From: Bryobacteraceae bacterium | Lineage (GTDB): Bacteria; Acidobacteriota; Terriglobia; Bryobacterales; Bryobacteraceae | NCBI GenBank assembly: GCA_026129905.1 | Contig: JAHCHE010000002.1 | Location: 186,001-250,000, forward strand | DNA: 64,000 bases | Direction of reading: 5' to 3' | Shown: positions 8,926-17,186 of the stretch, piece after piece | How the letters are laid out: the number at the start of each line of letters is the position of its first letter | How positions within the stretch are numbered: position 1 is the first letter of the stretch | Translations under genes and position numbers: made by a program | The notes under the pieces: generated by a model | Database searches by the model: none | What the model was told of the DNA's origin: nothing | The model's input: the letters and a program-made list of their open reading frames with translations, nothing else

Positions 8926-10856
8926 CGAAGTTTGGAACCGACGAGCGTTTCCTCGTGGAACCCGACGAGCACCGGCTTCCCGCCCTCGGCCACCGCCGCG
9001 ACGATCATCCCGTTCGATTCGATGCCGCGCAGCTTGCGCGGCTGCAAGTTCGCTACGATCACCACGCGCCGCCCGATGAGTTGCTCCGGCGCGTACGCTT
9101 CCGCGATACCGGCGACGATGGTGCGCGGCTGCGCTTCGCCGATATCCACTTTCAGGTGTAACAGCTTGTCGGCGCCTTTCACCCTCTCCGCCGATCGCAC
9201 TTCGCCCACCCGCAAGTCCACCTTGGCAAACTCCTCGACGCCGATCTTGTCGCCGGCCGGCGCCGCGGCGGCAGGGGGAGCGCTCTTGCCCAGCAGCGCC
9301 GCCTGCCGGGCCGTCTCCCGCGCCTCGAGTTCCCGCATCTTTTCGATCGCCGGTTGCGCGTCGATGCGCGGAAACACCGGTTGCGGCCGGTGCACTTGCT
9401 GCCCCGGTTCCAGTTGGCCCCAGCGCAACCGGTCGAGCCGCACTTCTCCCAGCGGCGTCTTCATGCCCAGCAGCGCCCAGATCTTTTCGGCGGATTGCGG
9501 CATCGCCGGCGCCAGCAGCGCCGTGACGATGCGCAGCGCTTCGGCTGCCGTGTACAAAGCCGCGTCCAGCCGCGCCTGCGACTCCGCGTCCTTGTTCTTC
9601 ACGATGTTCCAGGGCGCCTGCTCCACGATGAATTTGTCGAGCATCGAGATGAACGCCCAGACGGCCTCCAGCGCCCGCGAGAAGTCGAAGCGCTCCCACG
9701 ATGACATGAACGATTCGATCGTTTTCGCCGCGGCCTGCTCGATCTCCGGGTTCACGCCCGCCGCGCCCCCCGGCGCCTTGCCGCCCCGGTATTGGCCGAT
9801 CATGCTCAGCGTGCGGCTGGTGAAATTGCCCAGCCCGTTCGCCAGGTCCGAGTTATAGCGGCCCACCAGCGCGTCGTAGCTGAAATTACCGTCCTGACCG
9901 AAGACGATCTCGCGGAGCAGGAAGTACCGCAGCGCGTCGACGCCCATCACTTCCTGGATCGGCGTGGCGCGCACGATATTGCCCTTCGACTTGCTCATCT
10001 TGTCTTCCTGGAACAGGAGCCAGCCGTGGGCGAAAACGCGTTTCGGCAGCGGCCATTCGGCCGCCATCAGAAACGCGGGCCAGTAGATGGCGTGGAACCG
10101 GACGATCTCCTTGCCGATCAGGTGAAGGTCCGCCGGCCACAGATCCTCGCCCGCCACCGCGCTCATGTACGTCATCAGCGCGTCGAACCAGACGTAGAAT
10201 ACGTGCTTCTCTTCTCCCGGGACCGGAATCCCCCACTTGATGTTCGTCCGCGTGATCGAAAGGTCGTTCAGCCCCTGCTTGACGAACGCGATCACTTCGT
10301 TGCGCCGCGCGTCCGGCTGTATGAACTCCGGCTGCTCTTCGTACAGGCGCAGCAGCCGGTCCTGGAAAGCCGACAGCTTGAAGAAGTAATTCTCCTCGGT
10401 GACGGTCTCCGTCGGCCGGCCGCACTCCGGACAGGGATCGCCCGGCTTGGCCTCGTTGACGTACAGGTTATCGTGAATGCAGTACTGTCCGGTGTAGGAT
10501 CCCTTGTAAACGTACCCGTTCTTCTTACACCGCTCGAATAACTCCGCGACTAACTTGTGGTGGCGCGGGTCCGAGGTTCGCATGAACCGGTCGACGCCCA
10601 GTCCCAGCTTCTCCCATTGCTCTTTGAACTCCTTCGCGATCACGGCGACGAATTCGCCGGGCGCCTGCCCCATGCGCTCCGCCGCGCGCTCGACGTTGAT
10701 TCCATGCTCGTCGCTGCCGGTGGTAAGGACGGCGCGGCGCCCCTGCATTTGTTTGAACCGCTTCAGGGCGTCGGCCGCGATCGTCGTGTAAGCATGCCCG
10801 ATGTGCGGAGCCGCGTTGACATAGTAAATGGGCGTTGTGAGATAGTACTTCATCAC
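8922..10856 (-). CDS. metG: Methionyl-tRNA synthetase
   Basis: A 644-residue class I aminoacyl-tRNA synthetase that charges tRNA-Met. The HIGH motif appears as HIGHAYT near residue 19 and KMSKS as KMSKSKGN near residue 290. One zinc-knuckle pair is visible (CPECGRPTETV), as in the short-zinc MetG type. The C-terminal roughly 100 residues (VEEFAKVDLRVGEV to the end) are a tRNA-binding OB-fold domain that supports dimerisation. It overlaps larC upstream and tatD downstream by four bases each. Confidence 0.97.
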   Translation of the reverse strand: MMKYYLTTPIYYVNAAPHIGHAYTTIAADALKRFKQMQGRRAVLTTGSDEHGINVERAAERMGQAPGEFVAVIAKEFKEQWEKLGLGVDRFMRTSDPRHHKLVAELFERCKKNGYVYKGSYTGQYCIHDNLYVNEAKPGDPCPECGRPTETVTEENYFFKLSAFQDRLLRLYEEQPEFIQPDARRNEVIAFVKQGLNDLSITRTNIKWGIPVPGEEKHVFYVWFDALMTYMSAVAGEDLWPADLHLIGKEIVRFHAIYWPAFLMAAEWPLPKRVFAHGWLLFQEDKMSKSKGNIVRATPIQEVMGVDALRYFLLREIVFGQDGNFSYDALVGRYNSDLANGLGNFTSRTLSMIGQYRGGKAPGGAAGVNPEIEQAAAKTIESFMSSWERFDFSRALEAVWAFISMLDKFIVEQAPWNIVKNKDAESQARLDAALYTAAEALRIVTALLAPAMPQSAEKIWALLGMKTPLGEVRLDRLRWGQLEPGQQVHRPQPVFPRIDAQPAIEKMRELEARETARQAALLGKSAPPAAAAPAGDKIGVEEFAKVDLRVGEVRSAERVKGADKLLHLKVDIGEAQPRTIVAGIAEAYAPEQLIGRRVVIVANLQPRKLRGIESNGMIVAAVAEGGKPVLVGFHEETLVGSKLR

Positions 10857-12007
10857 GTGTTCTTCAGATAGCAGTAAGCTGCCTCGCTAAGTACCCGCTG
10901 GAGCGGCACGCCGCTGGCCAGCGCCGCCTTGCGGCAGTCCTCGTACTCCGGCGCGAAGTTTCCCGCATCGGAAACTTTGATTCGGATCTTCCCGTACGCG
11001 GTCTCCACCTCGACGAACCGCCGCGCCAGAACCCGGCGCTCCGCCTGGTACATCCGCACGCCGAGGGTCGACGTCTCCTCGAACACCACTTGCGCCACCT
11101 CTTCCCGGCGCTCGGTATTCGCGATCGCCCGCAGCAGCGTCCCCGGCCGGTTTTTCTTCATGATCAGCGGCGACAGGCTCGCGTCCAGCGCGCCCGCCTC
11201 CATCAGCCGGTCCAAAGCGTAGCCGAGCACTTCCGGCGTCGAGTCGTCGATATTCGCCTCGATCACCGTTACCGTTGTCGCTTCCTCCGCTCCGCTCGCC
11301 TCGCCGACGATCACGCGCAGCACGTTGGCCTGTTCGGTGAAGTCCTGTCCGCCCGCGCCGTAGCCGGAAGCGGTAATGCGCATCGGTGGAAGGGCGCCGA
11401 AACTCTCGGCCAGCGTCGCTGCCAGGGCCGCCCCCGTCGGAGTCGTCAGTTCTTTTTCCGGTCCCCGCGAATAGATGGGCTTGCCCCGCAGCAGCGCCGC
11501 CGTGGCCGGCGCCGGCACGGGCAGCACCCCGTGCTCGGTCAGCACCGTGCCGCTGCCCACATTTAGCGGCGAGCTTTGGATCGCTTCCGCTCCCACCAGG
11601 TCGAAACCGAGGCATGCGCCGACAATATCCGCAATTGAGTCCACCGCCCCGACTTCGTGGAAGTGCACCTTCTCGATCGGCACCCCGTGCACCGCGGCTT
11701 CGGCTTCGCCCAGCCGCGTAAACACCGCCTCCGCATTCCCCTTCACCCGGTCCGGCAGCGCCGCCCGGCGGATCATCGTCAGTATGTGGGACAGGTGCCG
11801 GTGACGGCGCGTTTCGCCGCCTTCGACGTGAAACTTCGTCGCCGCTACTCCCCGGCGCTTCGTCTTCTCGAAGCGGAACGTCGCTCCTGTTTCGAGCGAT
11901 TGTAGTCCCGCCAGCAACGCCTCGCTGTCGGCGCCGGCGTCCGCCAGCGCGCCCACCGTCATGTCTCCGCTGATTCCGGAGAACGCGTCCAGGTAACAGA
12001 TTCTCAT
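10853..12007 (-). CDS. larC: Nickel pincer cofactor biosynthesis protein LarC
   Basis: A 384-residue protein started at the ATG at 12007, which overlaps the cobB stop as ATGA. It matches the LarC (DUF111) family: MRICYLDAFSGISGDM at the N-terminus, a His-rich stretch (RRHRHLSHI), VHFHEVGAVDSIADIVG, and TPTGAALAATLAE. LarC inserts nickel into the pyridinium dithiocarboxylate cofactor of lactate racemase-type enzymes, using CTP. It is a single unbroken ORF, unlike the frameshifted larC1/C2 arrangement of Lactobacillus. LarB, LarE and LarA are not in the window. Confidence 0.92.
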   Translation of the reverse strand: MRICYLDAFSGISGDMTVGALADAGADSEALLAGLQSLETGATFRFEKTKRRGVAATKFHVEGGETRRHRHLSHILTMIRRAALPDRVKGNAEAVFTRLGEAEAAVHGVPIEKVHFHEVGAVDSIADIVGACLGFDLVGAEAIQSSPLNVGSGTVLTEHGVLPVPAPATAALLRGKPIYSRGPEKELTTPTGAALAATLAESFGALPPMRITASGYGAGGQDFTEQANVLRVIVGEASGAEEATTVTVIEANIDDSTPEVLGYALDRLMEAGALDASLSPLIMKKNRPGTLLRAIANTERREEVAQVVFEETSTLGVRMYQAERRVLARRFVEVETAYGKIRIKVSDAGNFAPEYEDCRKAALASGVPLQRVLSEAAYCYLKNT

Positions 12008-12714
12008 GCGACCAACTCGGGTAGGATCTCCGCCGCTTTTCCGCGCAAGCTGCAATCGACGAGGCCCGATAACGGCGTGGCCTCGGGGTTAACCTCGATC
12101 ACTCGCGCTCCGGCCGATTTCGCCAGCGGCGCCAGGGCCGCGGCCGGGTACACCACCGCCGAAGTGCCCGCTACCACCATCGCTTCCGCCTCGACGCAGG
12201 CCCGTTCGGCGGCCATCCAGACGTCCGGCGGCAGCATCTCTCCGAACCACACCACGCCCGGACGGAGCGTCCCGCCGCATTCGCAGCGCGGCGGCGTCTC
12301 GGGAAACTCCAGCCGCTTGTCGAGGCTCTCGCGGCCGCAAGCCAGGCACCGCACGATCCAGATGTCGCCGTGAACCTTCAATATGTTCCGGCTGCCCGCG
12401 CGGTCGTGCAGCCCGTCCACGTTCTGGGTGACCAGCGTGAAATGCGGGGTGCGGGCTTCAAGCTCCGCCAGCGCATAGTGGCCCGCATTCGGTTCCGCCG
12501 CCGCGATCAGGCCGCGTCGCCAGAAATACCACTCCCACACCAGCTTTGGATCCCGCGCGAATGCCTGCGGCGTCGCCAGTTCCTCAGGCCGAAACTCGCG
12601 CCACAATCCGCCGCTGCCGCGAAACGTGGGAATGCCGCTTTCCGCCGAGATCCCGGCTCCCGTCAGCGCCACAATTGTCGAAGCGCCCCGCAACCATTCC
12701 CGCGCTCGCTCCAC
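12004..12714 (-). CDS. cobB: NAD-dependent protein deacylase (sirtuin)
   Basis: A 236-residue sirtuin beginning at a GTG. It has GAGISAESGIPTFRG (NAD binding), TQNVDGLHDRAG, the catalytic His in LKVHGDIW, and a zinc site formed by CLAC and CEC. The Y-x-x-R pattern in EWYFWRRG is the class III signature tied to desuccinylase activity in CobB/SIRT5. It removes acyl groups from lysines and links NAD+ to metabolic control. It is the first gene of the cobB-larC-metG-tatD-prenyl synthase run. Confidence 0.92.
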   Translation of the reverse strand: MERAREWLRGASTIVALTGAGISAESGIPTFRGSGGLWREFRPEELATPQAFARDPKLVWEWYFWRRGLIAAAEPNAGHYALAELEARTPHFTLVTQNVDGLHDRAGSRNILKVHGDIWIVRCLACGRESLDKRLEFPETPPRCECGGTLRPGVVWFGEMLPPDVWMAAERACVEAEAMVVAGTSAVVYPAAALAPLAKSAGARVIEVNPEATPLSGLVDCSLRGKAAEILPELVA

Positions 12715-12858
12715 GAACTCTCATTATCCTACGACTTCACCGCGCCGCAGATCTCGCGCACGCAGCCGAAAAGCGCCCGCGAAACCCTCGATCTCTTCGA
12801 CCTCCCCGAGACCAGCCTGCCTGCCGCCGCCCGGGTTCTCCAAGGGGAACCGCGGGTT

Positions 12859-12987
12859 CTAAGCCAGCCAATTGCGAACCTCGATGATCGCCTGCCGCGC
12901 CTGTCCTCCGTGGGCGTGGATATCTTGCCCCGATTGGGCGCACCGTGCGACAAATCCAAGGTCGTAGATCGCGAACACCACCGAGCG
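12859..12987 (-). pseudogene. Relic of an unknown accessory protein, internally deleted
   Basis: A 43-codon open stretch ends in TAG and reads FAIYDLGFVARCA, directly followed by GQDIHAHGG and AIIEVRNWL. From memory, both halves occur in one family of bacterial accessory proteins, far apart in the full-length protein, with a GIHDISRTE-type segment between them. Here the middle is gone. The rest of the 12.72-13.20 kb gap shows no further gene I can support. I have no function for the family. Confidence 0.4.
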
Positions 12988-13200
12988 TCATCCTTCGCTC
13001 GCTCGCGCTCGGGGGTGTTGGGTAGCGACGGGTTCCGGATCTCAGACCCGCAAGGCCTTCGGATATACTCAACGCCGTTGAGTGGAATCGAGATGGGCTT
13101 GCGATCAGAAGCCTACACGACCACCATCGTAGTGGGTTGCGCGAGGATTGGATGCGGGCAGCTCGCAGCGACCTCGGCAATGTCGTGCCCTTGGGCTATG

Positions 13201-13465
13201 TTAAGAACAGACCTCGTCCACCCACAATAAACCGACATTGGTATAACTGCGCAGTTTGCTCCGGCGGCCTTCCGTCGATTGACGACGCAGCTCTTCCAGT
13301 AGCGCCGAAGCGGTGCGAAACAACACCGAGTAGCCCGCCAGCACTGCGGCGTGACAAAAGGTTCTGGGCAATCGTGGTCTTTCCCAAACCGTTGCGGCCC
13401 ACCAGTATCAGATTGCGCGCTTCGGCAACAAAGTCCAATTCTCGGGTAAGCGGCGCATGAAGCAT
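13201..13465 (-). pseudogene. IS21-type IstB ATPase remnant, frameshifted
   Basis: Reading from 13465, the frame gives LDFVAEARNLILVGRNG followed by GLGKTTIAQNL, the Walker A region of the IS21 transposition helper IstB. After the CTTTTG near 13360 the match moves to another frame: CHAAVLAGYSVLFRTA, then LLEELRRQSTEGRR, then SYTNVGLLWVDEV, ending in TAA at 13201. A single-base indel has therefore broken the gene. Both ends of the usual roughly 250-residue protein are missing and no istA or terminal repeats are seen. It is a dead IS21 fragment. Confidence 0.75.
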
Positions 13466-13543
13466 TCCCGTATCCAGCGTTCATTGACCAGCTTGGCTCA
13501 TCTCCGGGCGGCCGTCAGCGCCGGCAGGGCCAGCGGGGAAGAG

Positions 13544-14296
13544 TTACGCGCCCTTCCCGGGTGGTCGGCGCTTGCGGGCGGGAACGGCGGCGGCGTAGAG
13601 GGGGTTGGAGCGGAGGAGGTGGGCCGTGAGGGCGGCCACCGCGCGGTCTTCGTCGCGGGCGGCGATGGCGTCGAGGATGGCCTGGTGTTCGCGGAAGGTG
13701 AGGTCCTCGACGCCGGGGACGCGGAGGAGGCGGGGGTAGACCTCGAAGACCCATTCGAGGAGGGCGTGGCTGACGGCGGCGAAGATGGGGTTGCCGGCGA
13801 CGGCGGCGATGGCGCGGTGGAAGGCCAGGTCGGCGGCGACAAAGCGGGCAGCGTCGCCGCGGGCGGCCGCCTGGCGGGCGAGAGCTTCGCGGAGGTTGGC
13901 AAGGTCGGCGGGCCCGGCTTTGCGGGCGGCGAGGCGGGCCATGCCGGCTTCGAAGGCGAGGCGGGCCTCGCGGAGGTGCTCGCGCATGGCGGGCGAGGTC
14001 TGTAGCAGGAGCTTGACGGAACGGTCCACCTGCTCGAGGACGGTCTGGGGACCGAGGGAAGCGCGGCGGGCGCGCTCGCCGTGCTGGATGCGGATGATGC
14101 CCATTCCGGCCAGGGCCTGGAGGGCTTCGCGGACGGCGGGGCGGCCGACGCCGAAGCGGGCCATGAGGGCGCGCTCGGAGGGGAGGTAGCCGCCGGGCTC
14201 GATTTCGCCGCGTTCGATCATCTGGAGGAGGCGGTCGAGCACCTCGTCTCCAAGCTTGCGGCGGGCGATTTTTTCCTCGGGCGGCGATTGACTCAC
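13544..14296 (-). CDS. FadR/GntR-family transcriptional regulator (FCD domain)
   Basis: A 250-residue regulator. The N-terminal winged helix (EIEPGGYLPSERALMARFGV, then RPAVREALQALAGMGII) is GntR-type. The all-helical C-terminal FCD ligand domain includes DLAFHRAIAAVAGNPIF and FREHQAILDAI, which carry metal- and ligand-binding His. It diverges from the sugar cluster with only 26 bases between start codons, and that gap holds an 18-base inverted repeat. It is therefore the likely repressor of the downstream genes, induced by a sugar acid or another intermediate of the pathway. Confidence 0.88.
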   Translation of the reverse strand: MSQSPPEEKIARRKLGDEVLDRLLQMIERGEIEPGGYLPSERALMARFGVGRPAVREALQALAGMGIIRIQHGERARRASLGPQTVLEQVDRSVKLLLQTSPAMREHLREARLAFEAGMARLAARKAGPADLANLREALARQAAARGDAARFVAADLAFHRAIAAVAGNPIFAAVSHALLEWVFEVYPRLLRVPGVEDLTFREHQAILDAIAARDEDRAVAALTAHLLRSNPLYAAAVPARKRRPPGKGA

Positions 14297-14299
14297 TGG

Positions 14300-14317
14300 T
14301 ATGATGAGTATATCATA
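14300..14317. promoter_or_regulatory. Candidate FadR-type operator
   Basis: TATGAT and ATCATA form a perfect inverted repeat around the spacer GAGTAT, centred in the 26-base gap between the divergent FadR-type regulator and the Gfo/Idh/MocA gene. Size and position fit an autoregulatory GntR/FadR operator covering both promoters. Confidence 0.6.
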
Positions 14318-14322
14318 AGGCC

Positions 14323-15351
14323 ATGCGCACGCTACGGTTCGCCATGATCGGGGCGGGCTTCTGGGCCCGCTACCAACTCGCCGGCTGGATGGAGGCGGGC
14401 GGGGCGCAATGCGCGGCGGTGTACAACCGGACGCGGTCGAAAGCGGAGGCGCTGGCGCGGGAGTTCGGCATTCCGGCGGTATACGACGATCCCCAGGCGA
14501 TGCTTCGGGATGTGAAGCCGGATTTCGCGGACATCGTGACGGACGTAGGGACGCACGCGCGATACGTGAAGCTGGCAGCGGCAGCGGGCGTGGACGTGGT
14601 TTGCCAGAAGCCGCTGGCGCCCTCGTACGAACAAGCGGTGGAAATGGCGGCGGCGTGCCGGGCGGCGGGCGCGCGGCTGTACGTGAACGAAAACTGGCGG
14701 TGGCAGGCGCCGATCCGGGAGTTCGAGCGGCGTATGCGGGCGGCGGGGATCGGCGAGATCTTCCGGGCGCGCATCCGGATGGTATCGGGTTTCCGGCTGT
14801 TCGAGAACCAGCCGTTCCTGCGAGAGCTGGAGCAGTTCGTGCTCACCGATATCGGCAGCCACGTTCTGGACACGGCGCGGTTTCTATTCGGCGAGGCGGA
14901 GCTGCTCTATTGCCAGACGTTCCAGGCGCACAAAGATATCCGCGGGGAAGACGTGGCGACGGTGACGTTGAAGATGAAGTCGGGAGCGACGGTGGTGGTG
15001 GAGATGGGCTACGCGGAGAACTACCTCGAGAAGGACCGTTTCCCGGAGACGTCGATTTTCGTGGAGGCGACGAAGGGGTCGGCCGAGCTGGAGCTGGATC
15101 ACTGGATCCGGATCACAACCGAGACGGGGACGCACAGCCAGCGGTGCCCGCCGCCGCGCTACTCCTGGGCAAACCCCGCCTACGACGTGGTGCATTCGAG
15201 CATCGTGGCGTGCCACGAAAACCTGCTCGGGGCGATGCGGGGAGAATGCGAGGCGGAGACGTCGGGCGAGGACAACCTGCGGACGGTGCGGCTGGTGTTC
15301 GCGGCGTACGAGTCCGCGGCGCGAGGGCAGACGGTGGCGGTGGGCGACTGA
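14323..15351 (+). CDS. Gfo/Idh/MocA oxidoreductase, putative D-apiose dehydrogenase
   Basis: A 342-residue NAD(P)-dependent dehydrogenase. The Rossmann motif MIGAGFWARYQLAGW is at the N-terminus, the catalytic Lys lies in VVCQKPLAPS, and the C-terminal domain carries DIGSHVLDTARFLFG. An AAGG ribosome site sits just before the ATG. D-apiose dehydrogenase (ApsD) belongs to this superfamily. The neighbouring GH140, TIM-barrel and PGDH-like genes make oxidation of apiose to apionolactone the best guess. The family alone would fit many sugars, so the substrate is inferred from context only. Confidence 0.8.
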   Translation: MRTLRFAMIGAGFWARYQLAGWMEAGGAQCAAVYNRTRSKAEALAREFGIPAVYDDPQAMLRDVKPDFADIVTDVGTHARYVKLAAAAGVDVVCQKPLAPSYEQAVEMAAACRAAGARLYVNENWRWQAPIREFERRMRAAGIGEIFRARIRMVSGFRLFENQPFLRELEQFVLTDIGSHVLDTARFLFGEAELLYCQTFQAHKDIRGEDVATVTLKMKSGATVVVEMGYAENYLEKDRFPETSIFVEATKGSAELELDHWIRITTETGTHSQRCPPPRYSWANPAYDVVHSSIVACHENLLGAMRGECEAETSGEDNLRTVRLVFAAYESAARGQTVAVGD

Positions 15352-15370
15352 CAGGCGGGAGAGAACGACG

Positions 15371-16369
15371 GTGGACCTGACCTATGGCATAGCGGGCGTG
15401 CTGGCGGGCGGCATCCTGAACGGCAGCTTCGTGGCGCCGCTGAAAAAGCTGACGCGATGGAAATGGGAGAATGCGTGGCTGGTCTATTCGATCACGGGGC
15501 TGCTGATCGTGCCGTGGATCGCGGCGCTGGCGACGGTTCCGGATCTGCGGGGCGTGCTCGGCGGCGCGTCGGCGTCGAGCGTCCGGGCGGCGCTGCTGTT
15601 CGGGCTGGGGTGGGGCGTCGGCTCGGTGCTGTTCGGGCTGGGCGTGGCGCGGCTGGGGCTGGCGATCGGCTACGGGCTGATCCTCGGGCTGATCGCGCCG
15701 ATCGGCACGTTCCTGCCCCTGGTGGTTCTGCATCCGGAGCAGCTTGAGACGCGGCGCGGGCTTTCGCTGATCGCGGGGACGGCGATCGTAATCGCGGGAA
15801 TCGCGCTCTGCGCGACGGCGGGCAAGATGCGGGAGAGCGTGAGCGCGCGGACGGCGGGGTCCTTCGGCATCGGCCTGTTGATCTGCGTGCTGGCGGGCAT
15901 CTTCTCGCCGATGCTGAATTTCAGCTTTGCGTTCGGCGGAGAGTTGCAGCAAAGGGCGATCGACGCCGGCGCGTCGCAGGCGGCGGCGAGCAACGCGATC
16001 TGGTGCCTGTGCCTGACCGCCGGGCTGGTGGCCAACGGCGGGTACAGCGCGATGCTGCTGTGGAAGAACGGCACGGCGGGCCTGTTTCGGACAGCGCCGA
16101 CAAGTCACTGGATGTGGGGCAGCCTGATGGGGTTGCTGTGCTTCGGCAGCTTCATCGTGTACGGCGCGGGCGCGACGGCGCTGGGCTCGCTAGGCGCGGT
16201 GGTAGGGTGGCCGCTGTTCATGTCGATGAGCTTGATCACGTCGAACACGCTGGGCTGGCTGAGCGGGGAGTGGCGGGGCGCTCCGCCAAAGGCGATCCGG
16301 TACGCGGCGGCGGGCATCGCGGTACTGATCGTGGCGATTACGGTGATCGCGGCCGGAGGGGCGGAGTAA
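15371..16369 (+). CDS. RhaT-family sugar:proton symporter
   Basis: A 332-residue inner-membrane protein with about ten hydrophobic segments, starting at GTG. The sequence GGILNGSFVAPLKKLTRWKW near the N-terminus and FGLGWGVGSVLFGLGVARLG are typical of the L-rhamnose/H+ symporter RhaT family. It lies 19 bases after the dehydrogenase and 2 bases before the TIM-barrel gene. In this cluster it may bring in apiose or a related branched sugar freed outside the cytoplasm, rather than rhamnose; no rhamnose catabolic genes are nearby. Confidence 0.85.
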   Translation: MDLTYGIAGVLAGGILNGSFVAPLKKLTRWKWENAWLVYSITGLLIVPWIAALATVPDLRGVLGGASASSVRAALLFGLGWGVGSVLFGLGVARLGLAIGYGLILGLIAPIGTFLPLVVLHPEQLETRRGLSLIAGTAIVIAGIALCATAGKMRESVSARTAGSFGIGLLICVLAGIFSPMLNFSFAFGGELQQRAIDAGASQAAASNAIWCLCLTAGLVANGGYSAMLLWKNGTAGLFRTAPTSHWMWGSLMGLLCFGSFIVYGAGATALGSLGAVVGWPLFMSMSLITSNTLGWLSGEWRGAPPKAIRYAAAGIAVLIVAITVIAAGGAE

Positions 16370-16371
16370 GG

Positions 16372-17184
16372 ATGAAGCTCGGCATTGGAACGTACGCGTA
16401 TATGTGGTCGATCGGCTTCGACGGCGCGAGGCCGGAGGCTCCGATGAGGGCCATGGGGCTGCTGGCGAAGGCCCGTGAGCTCGGCGTGCGGGTGGTGCAG
16501 TTCGGTCCGAACCTGCCGTTGTACGAATTGCCCGCGTCGGAGCTGGAGGAAACGCTGGCGGCCTGCCGGGAATGGGGCCTGGAGTTGGAGATCGGGACGC
16601 GCGGCGTGGAGACGGCGTGGCTGCGGCGGATGCTGGAATTCACCGCGAACTGCGGCGCGTCGCTGCTGCGGACCGTGCCCGAGCTGGAAGGCGGACGCGT
16701 TCCGTCGCGCGTGGAACTGGCGAGCCGGTTGGGCGACGTGGCGCCGGCGTTTCGCGAAGCGGGCATGCGGCTGGCGCTGGAAAACGGCCTGATTCCGGCG
16801 GCGGAGCTGGACGCGGCGCTGCGCGAGGTGAACAGTGAGTTTGTCGGCATCACGCTCGATACGGTGAACTCGCTGGCGATACCGGAGGGGACGCGGCAGG
16901 TGGCCGAGTCGCTGGCGAAGTGGACCTGCTGCCTGCACGTGAAGGATTTCGTGATGCGGCGGGAGTGGCACATGATGGGTTTTCGCGTGGAGGGGCGGCC
17001 CGCGGGGCAGGGGCAACTGGACACGCCGTGGCTATTGGGCGCGTTGGAGGCGGCGGGCGCGAGGTGCAACGCCATCCTGGAGCTTTGGCCGCCGGAGCAG
17101 GCGAGCCTGAGCGAGACGGTCGCGCTGGAGCAGCGATGGGCGGAAGAGAGCGTCCGCTACTTAAGGAATCTTATAAAGGAGTGA
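16372..17184 (+). CDS. Xylose isomerase-like TIM barrel, putative 3-oxo-isoapionate decarboxylase
   Basis: A 270-residue protein. The start at 16372 follows the transporter stop by two bases with an overlapping ribosome site. It has the sugar phosphate isomerase/epimerase fold, with metal ligands expected from RLALENGL, GITLDTVNS, CLHVKDFVM and AILELWPP. OiaC, the decarboxylase giving L-erythrulose from 3-oxo-isoapionate, belongs to this superfamily. The adjacent PGDH-like gene (ApnO-like) and GH140 support that reading. Another isomerase or epimerase remains possible. Confidence 0.75.
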   Translation: MKLGIGTYAYMWSIGFDGARPEAPMRAMGLLAKARELGVRVVQFGPNLPLYELPASELEETLAACREWGLELEIGTRGVETAWLRRMLEFTANCGASLLRTVPELEGGRVPSRVELASRLGDVAPAFREAGMRLALENGLIPAAELDAALREVNSEFVGITLDTVNSLAIPEGTRQVAESLAKWTCCLHVKDFVMRREWHMMGFRVEGRPAGQGQLDTPWLLGALEAAGARCNAILELWPPEQASLSETVALEQRWAEESVRYLRNLIKE

Positions 17185-17186
17185 CT

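Noticed and set aside
13060-13095. Minus-strand PLNGVEYI, like the nucleotidyltransferase motif NSNGVEYLIVG
   Set aside because: Only eight residues match and the flanks do not continue the similarity; likely chance or too decayed to call.
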